28,620 nucleotides of DNA from JARRJY01 sp037388705 (GCA_037388705.1 JARRJY010000034.1:1-28620), one strand, 5' to 3'; shown: positions 15,862-26,200, counted from the stretch's first letter. The notes: generated from the letters alone by a model not told the origin. Numbers and translations are program-made.

Positions 15862-18257
15862 CCGTTGGTGGATATGGGCGGGGAGAGCTTCACCCAGGCT
15901 CAGATGTTGATATTTTGTTGCTACTAAAAAAAGACAACAAGAAATACCATGAAGCTATTCAGCAGTTTCTTACTTTTCTCTGGGATATTGGCCTGGAAAT
16001 CGGTCATAGCGTCCGTACTGTCAAGGAGTGCGTAAAAGAAGCTAAAGAAGATATTACGATTGCCACTAATATTCAGGAAGCTCGCCTGTTATTCGGACCA
16101 CAAAAATTATTTGATGAGCAAAGAAAAAAATGTGGCCCTGACAAACTCTGGCCCGGCCCCAAGTTCTTTAAAGCCAAGTGGGAAGAACAACAGAGACGTC
16201 ATCAAAAATTTAATGACACTGCCTATAATCTCGAACCCAATATAAAGGAAGGACCGGGAGGCCTGCGTGATATTCAGGTTATCGGGTGGGTTGCCAAGCG
16301 CCACTTTGATGTGGATACCCTCGAACAGCTGGTTGATCATGGCTTCCTGACACTACAGGAATATGAAACTCTGCACCAGGGGCAAGCTTTCTTGTGGCGT
16401 ATTCGTTTTGGTTTACATCAACTAACCGGGCGACGTGAAGACCGTTTGCTATTCGATCATCAGCGTTCACTGGCAAAACTGTTTGGTTTTAAAGATAACG
16501 TCAAGCACCTTGCTGTTGAGCAGTTTATGAAACAGTACTATCGCACCATCACCGAACTTAGTCGGCTTAACGAGATGCTGCTTCAGCTGTTCCAGGAAGA
16601 AATTTTATATAAAGATGACAAAACCAGGCCCGTTGCCATCAACTCGCGTTTTCAATCTAACAAAGGTTTTATTGAAGTAACTCACGAGAAAACCTTCGAA
16701 TACAACCCTTTCGCCCTGCTTGAGATTTTTCTTCTTGTTCAGCAACACCCGGAACTTAAAGGTATAAGGGCTAACACCATTCGTGCAATTCGGGAAAATT
16801 TATATTTAATTGATGGTGATTTCAGAAATGATATACGTTGCAAAAGTTTGTTCATGGAAATTCTCCGTCATGGACAGGGGGTAACTCATGTATTCAGACG
16901 CATGAATACTTATGGTGTCCTTGCTGCTTATATACCGGCATTTGGCAAGATCGTGGGGCAAATGCAACATGATCTGTTTCATGTATATACTGTTGATGAG
17001 CACACCCTGTTTGTTTTACGTAACCTGCGTCGTTTTACTGTTCCCGAGTTTCATGACGAGTTTCCGTTATGCAGCGATACGATGAACGCATTACCCAAGC
17101 AGGAACTGGTATTGCTTGCGGCATTGTTTCATGACATTGCCAAGGGGCGTGGAGGTGATCATTCCGTCCTTGGCGAACAAGATGCACGTGAATTCTGTCA
17201 GCTGCATGAACTCAGTGATTATGATACTAACCTTGTTGCCTGGCTGGTGAGGCATCACTTATTAATGTCGACAACCGCACAACGTAAAGATATCAGCGAT
17301 CCTGAAGTTGTACATGAATTTGCTCTGCAGGTGGACGACAAGAATCACCTTGATTATTTATACCTGCTAACCGTTGCCGATATTCGTGGCACCAGCCAGG
17401 AAGTATGGAATGACTGGAAAGACTCCCTGCTTCGCCAGCTCTATTTTGCAACGCACCAGGCATTACGCCGCGGTCTTGAGAATCCCATTGCCCAGGATGA
17501 AAAAATTGCACAAATTCATCAAGAATGTCTCACACAGCTTGAAAAAATTAACTTTGATATCGCTAAAGCGGAAACTTTCTGGTCACGCTTAGGTAAGGAA
17601 TATTTTCTGCGTTACACCCCTGATGAAATTCTCTGGCATACACAGGCCATCGTCATGCATCAGGACCCCAAAGACACTTTTGTTTTGATTCGTCATGAAA
17701 AACGTTTGGGTGGTGCAGCAGTATTTATTTACACACAGGATCGGAATAAAGTTTTTGCCATCATTTCTTCTTCACTCGAGCAACTTGGCTTATCTATCGT
17801 TGATGCCAGGATATTTTCCTCAAAAGACCATCATACTCTCGATACCTTTATTATCCTTGATCATGACGATAGTACAGTAGACGAATCGCGCTTCGATGAA
17901 ATCAGTAGCACACTGGTAGACAACCTGAATCAAAACAGGATTATTGAATCCGCGTTTGCCCAGCAACTTACCCGTCAGGCCAAGCACTTTACCTTCCCTA
18001 CCAATATCAGTTTTAAAGAAGATTCCAGGAACAACCAGACAATCATGGAAGTTATCGCCTATGATCGGCCGGGTCTACTGGCAAGAATTGGTAAAGCGTT
18101 AAGTGAATGTAAAGCCCAGTTATTAAACGCTAAAATAGCCACCTATGGTGAAAGAGCAGAAGATATCTTTATGATCGTAGATGAGAATAATCAACCAGTT
18201 AACAAACAAATACAGCAGTGCCTACAGGAAATTCTGGAAACACTACTTAATGATTAA
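15750..18257 (+). CDS. glnD: [Protein-PII] uridylyltransferase/uridylyl-removing enzyme GlnD (frameshifted near the 5' end)
   Basis: Nitrogen sensor that uridylylates PII protein under nitrogen limitation and removes UMP under nitrogen excess. Domains in order: nucleotidyltransferase with GGYGRGELHPGSDVD (residues 40-54 of this frame), a GlnD PII-UTase domain (YNLEPNIKEGPGGLRDIQ), an HD domain (ALFHDIAKGRGGDHS) for UMP removal, and two C-terminal ACT domains that bind glutamine, the last beginning IAYDRPGLLARIGKALSE. All catalytic parts are in this frame. The first in-frame start is a TTG at 15750 without a ribosome site, so the real start is likely 15559 in the other frame. Either a base is missing from the assembly or the gene carries a genuine frameshift. 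Confidence 0.93.
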   Translation: MGRLASRAYQQAAVIDQVLIRIWQHFFKQYQDEIALVAVGGYGRGELHPGSDVDILLLLKKDNKKYHEAIQQFLTFLWDIGLEIGHSVRTVKECVKEAKEDITIATNIQEARLLFGPQKLFDEQRKKCGPDKLWPGPKFFKAKWEEQQRRHQKFNDTAYNLEPNIKEGPGGLRDIQVIGWVAKRHFDVDTLEQLVDHGFLTLQEYETLHQGQAFLWRIRFGLHQLTGRREDRLLFDHQRSLAKLFGFKDNVKHLAVEQFMKQYYRTITELSRLNEMLLQLFQEEILYKDDKTRPVAINSRFQSNKGFIEVTHEKTFEYNPFALLEIFLLVQQHPELKGIRANTIRAIRENLYLIDGDFRNDIRCKSLFMEILRHGQGVTHVFRRMNTYGVLAAYIPAFGKIVGQMQHDLFHVYTVDEHTLFVLRNLRRFTVPEFHDEFPLCSDTMNALPKQELVLLAALFHDIAKGRGGDHSVLGEQDAREFCQLHELSDYDTNLVAWLVRHHLLMSTTAQRKDISDPEVVHEFALQVDDKNHLDYLYLLTVADIRGTSQEVWNDWKDSLLRQLYFATHQALRRGLENPIAQDEKIAQIHQECLTQLEKINFDIAKAETFWSRLGKEYFLRYTPDEILWHTQAIVMHQDPKDTFVLIRHEKRLGGAAVFIYTQDRNKVFAIISSSLEQLGLSIVDARIFSSKDHHTLDTFIILDHDDSTVDESRFDEISSTLVDNLNQNRIIESAFAQQLTRQAKHFTFPTNISFKEDSRNNQTIMEVIAYDRPGLLARIGKALSECKAQLLNAKIATYGERAEDIFMIVDENNQPVNKQIQQCLQEILETLLND

Positions 18258-18270
18258 CACCTGAAAACTG

Positions 18271-18636
18271 CTAAACACCTATAAACTCAAGCGCATTACC
18301 ATCCGGGTCCCGGCAAAAAAGTGCCTTTCGCCCAGAGCGACTCAGGGTATAAGAAACATTCCCCTGCTCCAGCCTGTCCACTAGTTGTTCAAAATCTGTA
18401 ACAGTACATGCCACATGCCGATCACGGCCACCATGTTGTGGTCTGCCGTGAACTGGATCAGGATTATCAAGTAATAATAAGTGGATCTGTTGTTCGCCAA
18501 CTTTCAGCCATAAACCCTCAAAACCAAGATCAGGCCGGTCTTCAACGACTGTTAAACCCAGGATATTTTGGTAAAACACTCGAGACTTTTCCAGGTCTGA
18601 AATAATCAGGCTGACATGGTGAACTGAATTAATCAT
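18271..18636 (-). CDS. VOC (glyoxalase/bleomycin-resistance fold) family protein
   Basis: A small protein of 121 residues with two beta-alpha-beta-beta-beta modules typical of the vicinal oxygen chelate superfamily. Likely metal ligands are H7 in HHVSLIISDLEKSRVFYQNILG, H74 in GRDRHVACTV and E117 in DPDGNALEFIGV. The substrate cannot be deduced; related proteins are glyoxalase-like isomerases, dioxygenases or thiol transferases. Its ATG overlaps the end of the upstream EamA transporter gene by 4 bases, so the two form an operon. It ends 13 bases from the convergent glnD with no clear terminator between. Confidence 0.88.
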   Translation of the reverse strand: MINSVHHVSLIISDLEKSRVFYQNILGLTVVEDRPDLGFEGLWLKVGEQQIHLLLLDNPDPVHGRPQHGGRDRHVACTVTDFEQLVDRLEQGNVSYTLSRSGRKALFCRDPDGNALEFIGV

Positions 18637-19550
18637 TGTTCATCCTTGATTTCCAGGCGTGCTGATATGTATGCAGCAAGGATAACCAGGCTACCACCTA
18701 TCCATTCCTGTGGCAGAATATTTTCATTAGCCAGCCATACTGCGGAAGCAGCGCCAACAACAATCTCAAATAAAAATATTACCGATGATCGGTGTAAAGG
18801 CATATTGCTTACACCATAAACGACCGCGACTGTCATCAACGTCATACCAAAAAGACCACATAATATAGCCAGTGACACATTGGTAATAGTCAAATTCCCG
18901 GGTGGCGCCAAAGTAAACAATACAAGAAGCCCTGACACCAGTACTACGCCAATCCAGCCTGAAATCGTTTTCACAACAATTGAGGCATTTTCAGTTTTAC
19001 GGATCATCATGTTAGAAAAAGCAAAGAAGATACCTGAAGATAAGGCCAGCCAGTCCGATTGACTTTGAGGAACAGGCAATCCCACTTCCGGTGACCATAA
19101 CATGATGATCGCCCCCGTCATGGCAATAGTAATCATCATCCATTCTTTAGCATGCATGTTTTCCTTTAACACCAGCCAACTAAGAAACGCAGCCCATACA
19201 GGTGACAGGAAAAACAGCAATATAACTCTAACGATCTGGCCATCGATAACGGCAAGGATGAATGAAATATTGAGCCAGCCTACTGTGATGGCAATAATGG
19301 CTAATGACCTGGCATGTTTAATAAACTCCCTGCGATGTTTGAATATCCATGGAAGAGCAAAGATCAAAGTGCCCGCATAGATCAGTAAACTGACCCAGTA
19401 ATTATTAATCCCGGAATTTTCCAGGTAACGCAATGGATACCAGCTTAAACCCCACATTGTGGAAGAAAACAATAAAGCCATAATCGACAGGCCATGCTGC
19501 CATTTGGCGCCGTTGTTATGATGGCTTATAATTGCGTTTCTTTTAAACAT
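18633..19550 (-). CDS. EamA/DMT-superfamily membrane transporter
   Basis: About ten hydrophobic membrane segments arranged as two EamA repeats (first beginning LLFSSTMWGLSWYPLRYLE, second near WLALSSGIFFAFSNMMIRK), in 305 residues. This family exports small metabolites such as amino acids; the cargo here is unknown. The start at 19550 lies only 15 bases from the divergent dapC ATG and has no ribosome site, and a strong dapC promoter lies within its first codons. The internal ATG at 19481, just before the first membrane segment, may be the true start. It overlaps the VOC gene by 4 bases. Confidence 0.88.
   Translation of the reverse strand: MFKRNAIISHHNNGAKWQHGLSIMALLFSSTMWGLSWYPLRYLENSGINNYWVSLLIYAGTLIFALPWIFKHRREFIKHARSLAIIAITVGWLNISFILAVIDGQIVRVILLFFLSPVWAAFLSWLVLKENMHAKEWMMITIAMTGAIIMLWSPEVGLPVPQSQSDWLALSSGIFFAFSNMMIRKTENASIVVKTISGWIGVVLVSGLLVLFTLAPPGNLTITNVSLAILCGLFGMTLMTVAVVYGVSNMPLHRSSVIFLFEIVVGAASAVWLANENILPQEWIGGSLVILAAYISARLEIKDEQ
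19504..19532 (+). promoter_or_regulatory. dapC promoter (sigma-70 type)
   Basis: TTGGCG (19504-19509) and a perfect TATAAT (19527-19532) are separated by 17 bases. Transcription would start about 26 bases before the dapC ATG. It lies inside the longest reading of the divergent EamA transporter gene, which argues for a later start for that gene. Confidence 0.65.
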
Positions 19551-19565
19551 GAAGCTACTGTACTT

Positions 19566-20762
19566 ATGAATCGCCAGCTCGACAAGTTACATCCTTATCC
19601 ATTTGAAAAACTGAACAAGCTTAAAGCAGGTATTACTCCACCTGCCGAGCTGGAACATATTGCCCTTTCGATTGGCGAACCCAAGCATGAATCACCGGCA
19701 TTTGTTCGGGATGAATTAACCAGACAATTAACTACCCTTTCCAGTTACCCTCTCACCAGGGGCTTGTCTGAACTACGTCAGACAATCTGCAACTGGTTGT
19801 CCAGTCGTTTTACCCTGGCCAGCAACAGCCTGGACCCGGAACGGCACGTATTACCTGTAAATGGCACGCGTGAGGCATTGTTTGCCTATGCCCAGGCTGT
19901 AGTTGATAAAACCATGAACCCACTGGTACTCATGCCAAACCCGTTTTATCAAATCTATGAAGGTGCTGCTTACCTGGCTGGCGCGGAACCTTGTTACCTG
20001 AATACGACTGCTGAGAATAACTTTATCCCGGATTTTGATAGTGTCAGCGAGGCAACCTGGCAGCGCTGCCAACTCTTATATATATGTTCACCCGGCAACC
20101 CCACCGGCTCCGTCATTGGAATAGACACTCTGAAACAACTTATCGAGCTGGCAGAAAAACATGACTTCGTCATTGCATCGGATGAATGCTATTCAGAGAT
20201 TTACCAGGATAAGGACAACCCACCCGTGGGTTTATTACAGGCAGCCAGTGAAATGGGCAACCATGATTACACGCGTTGTGTTGTATTCCATAGCTTATCC
20301 AAGCGTTCTAATTTGCCAGGATTGCGTTCCGGTTTTGTTGCAGGTGATGCTGAAGTTCTCGCGAAGTTTCTCAAGTATCGTACCTACCATGGCTGTGCAA
20401 TGCCAGTACATCACCAGTATGCCAGCATCAAGGCCTGGGCCGATGAACAACATGTCCGGCAAAACCGTGATCTCTACCAGCAAAAATTTAAGGCTGTGCT
20501 GGATATCCTGTCGCCGGTACTTGATATGCAAATGCCTGAGGCTTCTTTCTATCTCTGGCCACGTACCCCGGTTGATGATGAAACTTTCGCACGTGAGTTA
20601 TTTGCCCAGCAAAATGTTACTGTCCTGCCAGGTCGCTACCTGTCCCGGGAGGCTGATGGTATCAATCCGGGTGAAAACCGGGTACGCATGGCGCTGGTGG
20701 CTCCACTTGATGAATGTATTGAAGCTGCTCAACGTATCAAACAACTGGTTGAGAACTTATAA
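19566..20762 (+). CDS. dapC: Succinyldiaminopimelate transaminase DapC
   Basis: PLP-dependent class I/II aminotransferase that makes N-succinyl-L,L-diaminopimelate in lysine and meso-DAP synthesis. The start MNRQLDKLHPYPFEKLNKL is characteristic of the gammaproteobacterial DapC subgroup; SPGNPTG is at residues 175-181, the DECYSEIY segment follows, and the Schiff-base lysine is K246 in SLSKRSNLPGLRSG. It has 398 residues. A longer open frame reaches 19494, but that would overlap the promoter. The position between glnD and dapD supports DapC rather than a general aspartate aminotransferase, although a dual role for ArgD-like enzymes is known in other bacteria. Confidence 0.9.
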   Translation: MNRQLDKLHPYPFEKLNKLKAGITPPAELEHIALSIGEPKHESPAFVRDELTRQLTTLSSYPLTRGLSELRQTICNWLSSRFTLASNSLDPERHVLPVNGTREALFAYAQAVVDKTMNPLVLMPNPFYQIYEGAAYLAGAEPCYLNTTAENNFIPDFDSVSEATWQRCQLLYICSPGNPTGSVIGIDTLKQLIELAEKHDFVIASDECYSEIYQDKDNPPVGLLQAASEMGNHDYTRCVVFHSLSKRSNLPGLRSGFVAGDAEVLAKFLKYRTYHGCAMPVHHQYASIKAWADEQHVRQNRDLYQQKFKAVLDILSPVLDMQMPEASFYLWPRTPVDDETFARELFAQQNVTVLPGRYLSREADGINPGENRVRMALVAPLDECIEAAQRIKQLVENL

Positions 20763-20773
20763 GCCAGCAAACC

Positions 20774-20802
20774 TTATAATCACCATCTTCAGCAGGTATA
20801 AT
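20774..20802 (+). promoter_or_regulatory. Likely dapD promoter
   Basis: In the 102 bases between dapC and dapD, a consensus TATAAT (20797-20802) is preceded after 17 bases by TTATAA (20774-20779), a weak -35. A GC-rich stretch follows. It would drive dapD and perhaps the downstream genes independently of dapC. Confidence 0.5.
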
Positions 20803-20864
20803 ACGCCCCGGCTGGCCCAGATACCCACAAATTCTGGCCGGTTAATGATTTCCTGGAGAGAAAA

Positions 20865-21686
20865 ATGAGCGACTTAAAAAATATTATTGAAAATGCTTTT
20901 GAAAACCGCGCTGATATTACCCCACGCAGCGTTGACACCATTGTTAAGGAAGCCGTTACCGAAGTAATGAACCAACTGGATAAGGGCGAAGTTCGTGTTG
21001 CTGAAAAGAAAGATGGTGACTGGGTGGTTAACGAATGGCTTAAAAAGGCCGTTCTGCTTTCTTTCCGTATCCATGATAATGAATTCATGAAAGGCGGATT
21101 TACCAACTACTTTGATAAAGTGCCTTCAAAATATGCTGACTACAACTCACGCGACTTTCGTGCTGACGGTGTCCGTGTTGTTCCACCAGCTTCCGTACGT
21201 CACGGAGCATATATTGCTTCAGGCGCAGTATTGATGCCTTCGTACGTTAACATCGGCGCTTATGTAGATTCAGGCACCATGGTTGACACGTGGGCAACAG
21301 TGGGTTCATGTGCACAAATTGGTAAAAACGTTCATCTCTCCGGTGGCGTTGGTATTGGTGGCGTACTGGAACCCTTGCAGGCTGCGCCGACTATTATCGA
21401 AGATAATTGTTTCATTGGTGCCCGTTCAGAAGTGGTAGAAGGTGTGATCGTTGAAGAAGGTTCTGTGATTTCCATGGGTGTATACATTGGTCAAAGTACC
21501 AAGATCTTTAACCGTGCAACCGGTGAAGTCACCTACGGCCGTATCCCGGCTGGTTCTGTTGTAGTTTCCGGCAACCTGCCTTCTAAAGATGGTACATACA
21601 GCTTGTACTGCGCGGTTATCGTTAAGCAGGTTGATGAGAAAACACGTGGTAAGGTCGGTATCAACGAACTGCTACGTGATATTTAA
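20865..21686 (+). CDS. dapD: 2,3,4,5-tetrahydropyridine-2,6-dicarboxylate N-succinyltransferase DapD
   Basis: Adds a succinyl group from succinyl-CoA to tetrahydrodipicolinate, the entry of the succinylase branch to lysine. An N-terminal helical domain (about residues 1-95) is followed by hexapeptide repeats (RHGAYIASGAVLMPSYVNIGA, here split as RHGAYIASGAVL and MPSYVNIGAYVDSGTMVDTW) and the GGVGIGGVLEP block. The 273 residues match E. coli (274). A GGAGAG ribosome site lies just upstream of the ATG. It starts a probable dapD-yffB-dapE unit. Confidence 0.97.
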   Translation: MSDLKNIIENAFENRADITPRSVDTIVKEAVTEVMNQLDKGEVRVAEKKDGDWVVNEWLKKAVLLSFRIHDNEFMKGGFTNYFDKVPSKYADYNSRDFRADGVRVVPPASVRHGAYIASGAVLMPSYVNIGAYVDSGTMVDTWATVGSCAQIGKNVHLSGGVGIGGVLEPLQAAPTIIEDNCFIGARSEVVEGVIVEEGSVISMGVYIGQSTKIFNRATGEVTYGRIPAGSVVVSGNLPSKDGTYSLYCAVIVKQVDEKTRGKVGINELLRDI

Positions 21687-21692
21687 ACCTTT

Positions 21693-22037
21693 ATGGTTAA
21701 AATTTACGGAATACCCAATTGTGACACCGTAAAGAAAGCCCGCAAGTGGCTTGATACTAACGGTATCGACTACGAGTTTATTGATTTCCGTAAAACTCCA
21801 CTCAATGCAGCCCGGTTAAAAAACTGGGCTGCTACTGTAGAATGGGAAACCCTGCTTAACAAGCGCAGTCGCACCTGGAAAGAAATTCCCGACTCCAAAA
21901 AAGAACCTTTCAATAAAGCTACCGCCCTGAAGTTAATGCAGGAAAACGTCACGCTTATCAAGCGCCCTGTCCTGGATAAGGATGGCGAAATACTGGTTGG
22001 CTTTAAAGACAGCGACTACCGATCACTTTTTCGTTAA
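21693..22037 (+). CDS. yffB: ArsC-family (YffB/Spx-like) thioredoxin-fold protein
   Basis: A 114-residue ArsC-like protein starting KIYGIPNCDTVKKARKWL, with a single N-terminal cysteine (C10) in the position of the arsenate reductase active site, and a C-terminal IKRPVLDKDGEILVGF segment. It belongs to the YffB subgroup, which is found beside dapE in E. coli and between dapD and dapE in related bacteria. Its real function is not established; true arsenate reduction is not assumed. It begins 6 bases after dapD with no obvious ribosome site, suggesting coupled translation. Confidence 0.9.
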   Translation: MVKIYGIPNCDTVKKARKWLDTNGIDYEFIDFRKTPLNAARLKNWAATVEWETLLNKRSRTWKEIPDSKKEPFNKATALKLMQENVTLIKRPVLDKDGEILVGFKDSDYRSLFR

Positions 22038-22093
22038 GCCAGATAATGCTAACCTAGCATTACCAATAATAACGACTCACCCTGGAACAATAT

Positions 22094-23221
22094 ATGTCTG
22101 CCACGCTTGATCTAGCCAAACAACTGATAGCCATTAATTCAGTCACGCCTGATGACAAGGGTTGTCAACAGCTGCTTGCCAGCCGCCTGGAAAAGATTGG
22201 CTTTAACAATGAAGTCCTGCAGTACGGTGATGTAACAAATCTCTGGTCAAAGCGCGGTAAGCTGGGCCCTTTGTTTTGTTTTGCTGGTCATACTGATGTG
22301 GTACCAACCGGTGACGTAACCAACTGGAAATTTCCTCCCTTCGAGCCTACTGAGCATAACGGCATGTTGTATGGCCGAGGTGCCGCGGATATGAAAGGTT
22401 CTATCGCGGCAATGGTCACTGCGTGTGAACGATTCGTGGAGAAATATCCACATCACAAAGGCGCCATCTCTTTTCTGATCACCAGCGATGAAGAAGGCCC
22501 GGCTGTCGATGGTACCGTTAAAGTTGTTGAGTACCTGGAATCAGCCAATGAAAAGATTGATTACTGTTTAGTAGGCGAACCGACCAGTACTGGTAATGTC
22601 GGTGATGTAATTAAAAATGGTCGTCGTGGATCACTCGGTGGTACCCTGATAATTAATGGTGTTCAGGGTCATGTGGCCTACCCTCACCTGGCCAAAAATC
22701 CGGTTCACCTGTTTGCACCTGCTTTAAATGAACTCTGCCAGCTTGAACCAGACCAGGGAAATGATTACTTCCCTGCCACTACTTTCCAGATCAGTAATGT
22801 TCATGCGGGTACCGGTGCCACCAATGTTATCCCCGGCAGTATGGAAGTGGAATTTAACTTCCGTTTTTCCACAGAAATCACTGACGCCCAGTTACGTGAA
22901 CAGGTGGAAGCTATCCTTAATAAGCATGAACTGGATTATGATTTGAAATGGAACCTGTCTGGCCAGCCATTTTTAACCCAGCCGGGTGAACTGGTAACCG
23001 CCATGCAAACTGCGATTAAAGATGTGGCTGGCTTTGACACTGAACTGTCAACCACCGGCGGCACCTCGGATGGACGTTTTATTGCACCCACCGGTGCGCA
23101 GGTCGTTGAACTGGGCCCGTTGAATGCCACCATCCATAAAGTTGATGAATGTGTCAGTATTGAAGATCTCGATAAACTTTCCAATATGTACGAAAAAATC
23201 CTGGAAAACCTGTTAACGTAA
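22094..23221 (+). CDS. dapE: Succinyl-diaminopimelate desuccinylase DapE
   Basis: Dinuclear zinc M20 hydrolase releasing L,L-diaminopimelate. Metal and catalytic residues are visible: H66 and D68 in FAGHTDVVPTGD, D99 in GRGAADMKGS, E133 and E134 in TSDEEGPAVDG, the glutamate in VGEPTST, and the C-terminal histidine in NATIHKVDECVS. The 375 residues equal the E. coli enzyme. It completes the dapC-dapD-dapE set in this window. A short untranslated gap of 56 bases separates it from the ArsC-like gene. Confidence 0.97.
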   Translation: MSATLDLAKQLIAINSVTPDDKGCQQLLASRLEKIGFNNEVLQYGDVTNLWSKRGKLGPLFCFAGHTDVVPTGDVTNWKFPPFEPTEHNGMLYGRGAADMKGSIAAMVTACERFVEKYPHHKGAISFLITSDEEGPAVDGTVKVVEYLESANEKIDYCLVGEPTSTGNVGDVIKNGRRGSLGGTLIINGVQGHVAYPHLAKNPVHLFAPALNELCQLEPDQGNDYFPATTFQISNVHAGTGATNVIPGSMEVEFNFRFSTEITDAQLREQVEAILNKHELDYDLKWNLSGQPFLTQPGELVTAMQTAIKDVAGFDTELSTTGGTSDGRFIAPTGAQVVELGPLNATIHKVDECVSIEDLDKLSNMYEKILENLLT

Positions 23222-23240
23222 AACCTGACAGGTTTTCATT
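23212..23240 (+). terminator. Weak hairpin after dapE
   Basis: AAAACCTG, a single base, then CAGGTTTT (23220-23236) form an inverted repeat overlapping the dapE stop. The same AAAACCTG also occurs a few bases earlier, so an alternative longer hairpin is possible. The following bases are T-rich but interrupted. It could be a weak terminator between dapE and hrpA. Confidence 0.35.
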
Positions 23241-23257
23241 ATTCTTATTTTCTTACC

Positions 23258-26200
23258 ATGGGTTCACAATACGAACTGCGACAACAAATTGCACAGTGCA
23301 TGGTCAGTGATCGTCATCGCCTGGCAAGCCGGCTACGTAAACTAAAGCAGAACAAACACGACAGTCTTGAAAAGATCGAACTGGATACCCGGGCTTCAGT
23401 TGAAAAATCAGCTCTGCGCAAAGCAAATCTTCCACAACTGGACTATCCACCTCTTCCTGTCAGTGACAAACGGGAAGAAATCATTGCGGCGATACAACAA
23501 AACCAGGTAGTGATTATCTGTGGTGAAACCGGTTCCGGCAAAACCACTCAGCTACCCAAGCTTTGCCTGGAAGCAGGTTGTGGCATCCATGGACTCATTG
23601 GCCATACCCAGCCGAGACGCATCGCCGCACGCAGTGTAGCTGCCCGTATTGCTGAAGAACTCAAATGTGAAATGGGTTCACATGTCGGATTCAAGATTCG
23701 TTTTAGTGATCACACCAGTCCTGACAGTTACATTAAAATAATGACCGACGGGATATTACTCGCAGAATTACAGAAAGATCGTTTCCTGAATCACTACGAT
23801 ACACTGATTATTGATGAAGCCCATGAGCGCAGTCTGAATATCGACTTTTTGCTTGGTTATTTAAAAATACTTATTAATACACGACCTGACTTAAAAATTA
23901 TTATTACCTCGGCAACTATCGATCCCCAGCGTTTTGCAAAACATTTCAATAATGCACCGATCATAGAAGTATCAGGTCGCACCTACCCGGTTGAAGTACG
24001 TTACCGACCCTTAGTGGATACCGATGTTGATACGGATCGCGATCAGGTATCTGCGATTCTGGATGCAACAGATGAACTCGGTCGCGAAGGTCCCGGGGAT
24101 ATCCTGGTGTTTCTTACCGGGGAAAGAGAAATTCGTGAAACCGCAGAGGCGTTACGCAAACATCATCCTCCACACACTGAAATACTTCCCCTGTATGCAC
24201 GCCTGAGTGCCGCCGAGCAAAACAGGATTTTTGCTCCACATGGCAATCGCCGAATAATACTGTCTACCAACGTGGCGGAAACATCGCTGACCGTGCCGGG
24301 TATTCGTTATGTCATTGATAACGGTTACGCTCGCATTAGTCGTTACAGTTTTCGTAGCAAGGTACAACGTCTACCTATTGAAAAGATCTCACAGGCCAGT
24401 GCCAACCAGCGCAAAGGTCGTTGTGGTCGTGTTGCTGAAGGTATCTGCATCCGCTTATACAGCGAAGAAGACTTTAATAACCGTGCTGAATTTACTGATG
24501 CAGAAATCCTGCGTACCAACCTGGCCAGTGTAATTTTACAGATGGAAGCATTGAGACTGGGACATGTAGAGGATTTCCCCTTTGTCGATCCCCCTGATCG
24601 GCGGTTACTGAAAGATGGTTATCGCCTTCTTGATGAACTGCAGGCGACAAAACAACATAAAGTCACCAAACTGGGCAAACAGTTATCACGTTTGCCGGTA
24701 GATCCGCGTATCGGGCGCATGCTGATAGCCGCCAATGAATTCAATGCGCTAAACGAAGTGCTAATCATTGCCAGTGCGTTGAGTATCCAGGATCCGCGAG
24801 AGCGCCCTGTTGAAAAGCAGCAAAAAGCAGATGAAGCCCATAGCCTATACCTGGATGAAACTTCTGACTTTTTATCCTATGTGAAACTGTGGCAGTTTTA
24901 TCATGACAAACGCCATCACCTGTCACGTAACAAGTTACGTAAACTCTGTCAGCAACGTTTCATCTCCTATCGTCGTATGGAAGAATGGCGCGATATTCAC
25001 TCCCAGTTACTGACACACTGTAAGGAAATGAAATTTGCTATTAACAGTGAACCTGCCAGTTATGAAAATATCCATATGTCACTGCTTGCTGGGCTACTCA
25101 GCCATAGCGGGATAAAAACTGACGAAGGCGATTATGAAGGCGTACGTAACAGTCGTTTTCATATTTTCCCCGGCTCGGGTATGTTTAAAAAGAAACCCAA
25201 GTGGATTATGTGTGCCGCACTGATTGAAACCACGCGCCTGTACGCACATAACGTTGCAAGTATACAGGTGGAATGGATTGAAACACTGGGCAAACACCTG
25301 TTGAAGTACCATTACGATGAACCACACTGGTCAAAGAAAACCGCGCAGGTTTCCGCCTGGCGCAAATCAACTCTTTATGGCCTGGTGATAAATCCCAGGC
25401 AACGTGTTAACTATGGCCCTGTTGACCCCAGGACCTCGCGCGAGGTATTTATTCGCCATGCTCTTGTGATGGGTGAGTACACAACCAATGCTCCCTTCTT
25501 TAAACACAACCTTGCGTTGATTGAAGATATTGAGCAACTGGAACATAAATCTCGCCGCCTTGATGTCATGGTGGATGAACAAATTTTGTACCAGTTTTAT
25601 GATGAACGTATACCCGAGGGTATCTACAACGGTCACGCCTTTGAAAAATGGCGTAAACAGGCCGAAAAGGATAATGCTAACTTATTATTCCTGACACGTG
25701 AGGCCTTGATGCAACATGAGGCTGAACATGTCACAGAGGACCAGTATCCAGATCACCTCTCAGTCAGTGGTGTTGAGTTAAAACTACATTATCATTTTGA
25801 ACCCGGTAGTGAACTTGATGGAATTACGGTTGATGTGCCCCTGCCTCTTCTCAGTCACCTGGATGCCCGGCAATTTGAGTGGCTGGTACCCGGCCTGTTA
25901 AAAGACAAGGTTACTGCCATGATCCGCGCCCTGCCCAAAAATCTGCGTACACATTTTGTCCCGGCACCGGATTTTGCCCGCAAGGCGCTACAGAAAATGG
26001 AAAGCACGAACAACAACCTGGTAAGTAACCTTAGTCAACAACTTGTTCATATCAGTAATATTTCTCTTTCTTCTTCAGAACTGGCATCTGCTTTCAACAG
26101 TATTGAACTCGATAACCACTATAAAATGAACTTCCGACTACTGGATGAACAGCAACACCAGCTGGCTATGAGTCGTAACCTGGCATCGTTACAGGAAAAG

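Noticed and set aside
20161..20868. Plus-strand open frame of 235 residues in a second frame of dapC
   Set aside because: DapC is clearly encoded in the other frame through this stretch; this frame has no family motifs and ends at the dapD start by chance.
21693..22037. Arsenic resistance by the ArsC-like protein
   Set aside because: The sequence fits the YffB/Spx-like group rather than a plasmid-type arsenate reductase, and no arsB, arsR or arsH genes are nearby.
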